Shown here: positions 22,378 through 25,285 of the stretch, piece by piece
How positions within the stretch are numbered: the first letter of the stretch is position 1
How the letters are laid out: every line of letters starts with the position of its first letter
From: JABIDZ01 sp964619405
Lineage (GTDB): Archaea; Iainarchaeota; Iainarchaeia; Iainarchaeales; JAAZKV01
Direction: 5' to 3'
DNA: 25,285 bases
Assembly (NCBI GenBank): GCA_964619405.1
Contig: CAZUCF010000013.1
Location: 1 to 25,285, forward strand
Notes under the pieces: model-generated
What the model was told of the DNA's origin: nothing
Database searches by the model: none
What the model saw: the letters and a program-made list of their open reading frames with translations, nothing else
Position numbers and translations under genes: made by a program

Positions 22378-23027
22378 TATTTCACCTTCCATTTTTTGTT
22401 AATATTTTTACAATCCAAGAATTTTGATAATTTAACATAATTATTATCCTTAAAAACTATTTTTTTTGAAATATCAATTTGTTTATATTTTTCTAACAAG
22501 AAACCAATTTTTTTGTTTAGAGATTTGTTATTTATTCTATTCAAATAATCAACGAGTTTTTCTTCAACAATACTTGTTTTTTCAAAAACATTTATTATTT
22601 CGTCAAAATTACCCATTAACTCTTCTTTTAACAATGAATCAATTAATAGTTTTTCATCATCAACAACGAAAATGAAATTGTCGCCAAATTTTATTTTATC
22701 AAAACCAAAAAACAATTTTTTGCTAAAAGTTATGAATGATAAAGAATAATTTTCAAATTTAATTGTTTTATGCCTTTTTGTTACAACTATTTGTAATTCA
22801 TTAACAATTTGTTCTGAATACCCTTTGAAATGGGAAGCACTCCAAAAAGACAAATATGCTGGCGAGAACAAGTTAGTTGCAATATAAAATATATCAATAG
22901 TTTTAGTATAATTACCCTTATTTATTTTTTTTAACTCGTTTTTTTTACTCAACCTATATAATAAATTGTAAGCATATTGATTACTAACCAATTTTTCCTT
23001 TAGAATAGAGTTTTTGTTTAAAATCAT
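22374..23027 (-). CDS. AbiEi-like antitoxin partner
   Basis: A 217-residue protein just upstream of the AbiEii-type gene, overlapping it by 4 nt at the preferred start. The N-terminal 45 residues form a winged HTH-like region (NQYAYNLLYRLSKKNELKKI) ending in the NKGNYT turn. Then comes the AbiEi-type segment PAYLSFWSASHFKGY and a strand IVVTKRHKTIKF. These features match the AbiEi antitoxin/transcriptional regulator family, whose N-terminal wHTH autorepresses the operon and whose C-terminal domain neutralises the toxin. Sequence identity is not high, so the call rests on pattern plus position. The TATA-like box at 23049-23056 fits a leaderless start at 23027. Confidence 0.8.
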   Translation of the reverse strand: MILNKNSILKEKLVSNQYAYNLLYRLSKKNELKKINKGNYTKTIDIFYIATNLFSPAYLSFWSASHFKGYSEQIVNELQIVVTKRHKTIKFENYSLSFITFSKKLFFGFDKIKFGDNFIFVVDDEKLLIDSLLKEELMGNFDEIINVFEKTSIVEEKLVDYLNRINNKSLNKKIGFLLEKYKQIDISKKIVFKDNNYVKLSKFLDCKNINKKWKVKY

Positions 23028-23048
23028 ACTAATTAACTATAACAAAAC

Positions 23049-23056
23049 ATTAAAAA
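23049..23056 (-). promoter_or_regulatory. TATA-like box of the AbiE-like operon
   Basis: TTTTTAAT on the minus strand, centred 25-26 nt before the ATG at 23027. Confidence 0.5.
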
Positions 23057-23233
23057 ACCTACTTTTTTACAACAAGCTAATCAAAAAAGGTTAGAATGTT
23101 ACAAAAAAATAAGAAAATTGTTTTATTAATACAACCATTTTCTATAAAATTAAATAATATAATACTTACAAGCACTCTATTCCTAACAATTTTTTGGTTT
23201 TAAAATAATTTGTTTTAAAAAAAATAGAAAAGA

Positions 23234-23255
23234 AAAAGGTTCTTGCGAACCTTTT
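23234..23255 (-). terminator. Hairpin terminator of the S-layer gene
   Basis: A perfect 9-bp stem, AAAAGGTTC with GAACCTTTT, closed by a GCAA tetraloop on the minus strand, begins 15 nt after the S-layer stop codon and runs into T-rich sequence. No other protein gene in the window ends in so clear a hairpin. It could end transcription or protect the 3' end of an abundant mRNA. Confidence 0.65.
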
Positions 23256-23269
23256 CCCCTAAATTATAT

Positions 23270-25285
23270 TTATACTAAAGCTTCTAGAGCATTGATTAAT
23301 TCTGTAGCAGCACTACCAGTGTCTGCAGCAGTCCAACCAGCAACAACTATGTCCCCGCTATTTAAAACAGCAGCAACATACTCTCCGCTAGCAGTAACCA
23401 AGTCTTGTAGTGTTTGCCCACCAGAAACTTCTAGGTTCTGAGCAGCAGCGTTAACAACCCAACCACCAACGATGATTGATCTCCCGCCTCTTGATGCATC
23501 AGTCTTAACCAAGTTCTTAGGAACCTTTACGATTGAAACCCCTTGAACTTCGCCACCTGTAGTAGCACCACAACTAGCAGAATCAATAGTTAATTGAACT
23601 CCGCCAACTGTTTCAGAATCTCCTGACCCCAAACCAGTGAAAGATTGGCCACCAACAGCTGATGTTGATGTAGCGTCAGAGCCAAGGTATGCTTGTACTA
23701 ATCTTTGTTCTTCAGGAACAGAGATTGTGAATACTTCATTGTCAGAAACTATTAGTGTTCCGTCAGTAGTCATTCCTTCTAACAAGTAGTCAGAACCGTC
23801 TCTGATTGCTGAAGTCCAATTAGCGTGCACAGCATCTTTTGTTGGACCATATGTTGTTTCATCTTTTATTGCTTCGTAATTCCACACAGTTGCGTCGTCT
23901 CCAGCTCTAACGTATAGAGTTGCTGTGTCACCGTTATTATCAGTGTACAATAACTTAGCAGCCATATATATATCTGAATCGTATGTAGCAATATTTCCAC
24001 CATTGATTACATTCAAAAACTCTTGTGAGTTTGGAACATAGAATGTTTCACCAGCACCATTATTAGTGTTTGTATCAACAAATGCTAAAATTGCTTTTGC
24101 ATTATCTTTTGCTTTATCATATATATCAAATGTTTGTTTATTCAATACTAATGCAGCTTGATCAGATGTATTATCAACAACAAACAAGTACTCTATATAA
24201 TCTATAGCCCCTGTTGATGTTTTTGCACCCAAATCCAATTCAATAGGAGTAGCTGTTAAAACAGTTTGATCCACATAAGGTCCAACTGCAGTATTCCAAC
24301 TTGCACCTACTTGATTCTCTGCTGATGAATAATCCCCTTTTATGAAATTTAAATTATTAGCAGCATTGTAATCAATCCAGAAAGTATATTCTTGTGACCC
24401 AATTTGAACTACTCTTGGTTTATTTTCCTCCAAATCGAATTGTACATGGAATGGAACGTTAATTTCTGTTCCTTTTGCATCATAGTACTTAATTCCACCA
24501 TTAGCAATTCCGTCAACAGCACCAACTAATACATCCTTAGTTGCTTTGTCTTCCAACCCCATGAATTTCACTTTTGCGAAATCATTTGGTAGAACTATTT
24601 CTTCACCAACTTTTAGAACATATTTTGAAGTATTTGTTTCAGACCCAGTTAATTTATCATATTTCCATTGATTTGTCAATGAAATTTTTGTTACTAAGTC
24701 TGAAGCAGCTCCTTCCATTATAACTTTCCATTCAGCGTCTTGATCAACTGAATTAGTTCCAGTGTATGGGAACCCATAACCATTTCTTAATTCAATTCTA
24801 TCAGTTCCGCTTCTAATAGTAGCTGTGTATGTGTTTGCAGCAAGATTTAATCCAGCAGCAGTTACATATATATCATCTGCGAAGTAACCTGTACCAAATT
24901 CATCTTTCAAATTGTATGCAGTAGATGGTGCTTTTTGCACGTACTTAACAACACTGCCATCAATCTTTAAAGCCCACTTAGCTTCGTAAGTATTTGTATT
25001 TGTCCCAGATCCTGTTTGAACTAAATCAACTAGTTCTATTACCATGTCTTTTCCAGCATATGAACTTGAAGGAGTTACAACAACTGTTTCCCCAGTTTTT
25101 AAGTCAGTAGGGTTTGTATTAGCGTAAAGAACCATTCTTTCCTCAGATGCATCAATTTCATCAAGAACGTAAGTCTTTCCTAAGAAAGGAATTTTTACAT
25201 CATATCTTGAATTTGCATCCATTCCAGTTATGTCTGCATTAATATCAATACCTGATCCTAAGTTTACATTATAAAATATTGTTTG
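23270..25285 (-). CDS. S-layer protein, 5' end beyond the window (partial)
   Basis: Major cell-surface protein of the archaeal S-layer family known from Methanocaldococcus and relatives. The frame is open from the window edge, so the 650-codon stretch from an internal Met is not the whole gene. Near the edge the family motif VKIPFLGKTYVLDEI appears. The C-terminus carries the family's closing motifs, RSIIVGGWVVNAAAQNL and GDIVVAGWTAADTGSAA, with the last Leu-rich helix. Between them are many Thr, Asn, Asp and Gly beta-type segments and several N-x-S/T sites. G+C content is visibly above the other genes and codon use differs, fitting very high expression. No C-terminal membrane helix is present, so anchoring is by another route. 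Confidence 0.88.
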   Translation of the reverse strand, partial: QTIFYNVNLGSGIDINADITGMDANSRYDVKIPFLGKTYVLDEIDASEERMVLYANTNPTDLKTGETVVVTPSSSYAGKDMVIELVDLVQTGSGTNTNTYEAKWALKIDGSVVKYVQKAPSTAYNLKDEFGTGYFADDIYVTAAGLNLAANTYTATIRSGTDRIELRNGYGFPYTGTNSVDQDAEWKVIMEGAASDLVTKISLTNQWKYDKLTGSETNTSKYVLKVGEEIVLPNDFAKVKFMGLEDKATKDVLVGAVDGIANGGIKYYDAKGTEINVPFHVQFDLEENKPRVVQIGSQEYTFWIDYNAANNLNFIKGDYSSAENQVGASWNTAVGPYVDQTVLTATPIELDLGAKTSTGAIDYIEYLFVVDNTSDQAALVLNKQTFDIYDKAKDNAKAILAFVDTNTNNGAGETFYVPNSQEFLNVINGGNIATYDSDIYMAAKLLYTDNNGDTATLYVRAGDDATVWNYEAIKDETTYGPTKDAVHANWTSAIRDGSDYLLEGMTTDGTLIVSDNEVFTISVPEEQRLVQAYLGSDATSTSAVGGQSFTGLGSGDSETVGGVQLTIDSASCGATTGGEVQGVSIVKVPKNLVKTDASRGGRSIIVGGWVVNAAAQNLEVSGGQTLQDLVTASGEYVAAVLNSGDIVVAGWTAADTGSAATELINALEALV

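Overview
The window is archaeal chromosomal DNA, very AT-rich (roughly 30% G+C by eye). It carries both subunits of topoisomerase VI, aRF1 with NIKS and GGQ motifs, ribosomal protein L10e (uL16), a Dim2/Pno1-like KH protein, the diphthamide enzyme Dph2, an archaeal-type UMP kinase, TruD, an Mre11-type nuclease and the C-terminal two thirds or more of an archaeal S-layer protein. Two tRNA genes have introns at the archaeal 37/38 position with bulge-helix-bulge folds. Small intergenic gaps, compact or degenerate proteins and this composition would suit a DPANN-type archaeon, but the phylum cannot be fixed from the sequence alone.

Layout. 1-47: the right edge of a structured repeat that recurs at 11025-11071. 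296-3740 (+): KH protein, then the top6B-top6A operon. 3751-5449 (-): a small basic protein with an internally repeated HTH-like unit behind mre11. 5524-6324 (-): a ThiI-like THUMP protein with a degenerate PP-loop. 6394-6883: tRNA-Gly(CCC) and tRNA-Cys(GCA), divergent, both with introns. 7213-7962 (+): L10e with extra basic segments. 8256-12419 (-): PEP synthase and a glutamate/aspartate-type symporter, separated by an orphan multi-hairpin element. 12525-13499 (+): Dph2. 13506-14423 (-): UMP kinase. 14509-17483 (+): tight cluster prf1 - DUF5680 - truD. 17705-19632 (-): a GT2 glycosyltransferase overlapping a membrane-anchored thioredoxin-like protein. 19965-20768 (-): Asn/Lys-rich membrane protein. 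20899-23027: two small two-gene modules facing each other, a TumE/TumA-like toxin-antitoxin candidate (+) and an AbiEi/AbiEii-type pair (-). 23270-25285 (-): S-layer protein, cut by the window edge, with a hairpin terminator.

Expression signals are unusually readable. First genes of transcription units have a TATA-like box centred about 24-28 nt before the start codon, which predicts leaderless mRNAs. Genes inside operons instead carry GGTGA(T) or GGAGG Shine-Dalgarno motifs, often with TTG or GTG starts. I used this rule to choose several starts.

Most of the window is core information processing and metabolism. The less ordinary parts are the orphan hairpin element (an IS200/IS605/TnpB right-end or omegaRNA-like structure with no tnpB in the window), the tRNA pair with a duplicated hairpin upstream of tRNA-Cys, the degenerate ThiI-like protein, and the double toxin-antitoxin-like island beside the S-layer gene.
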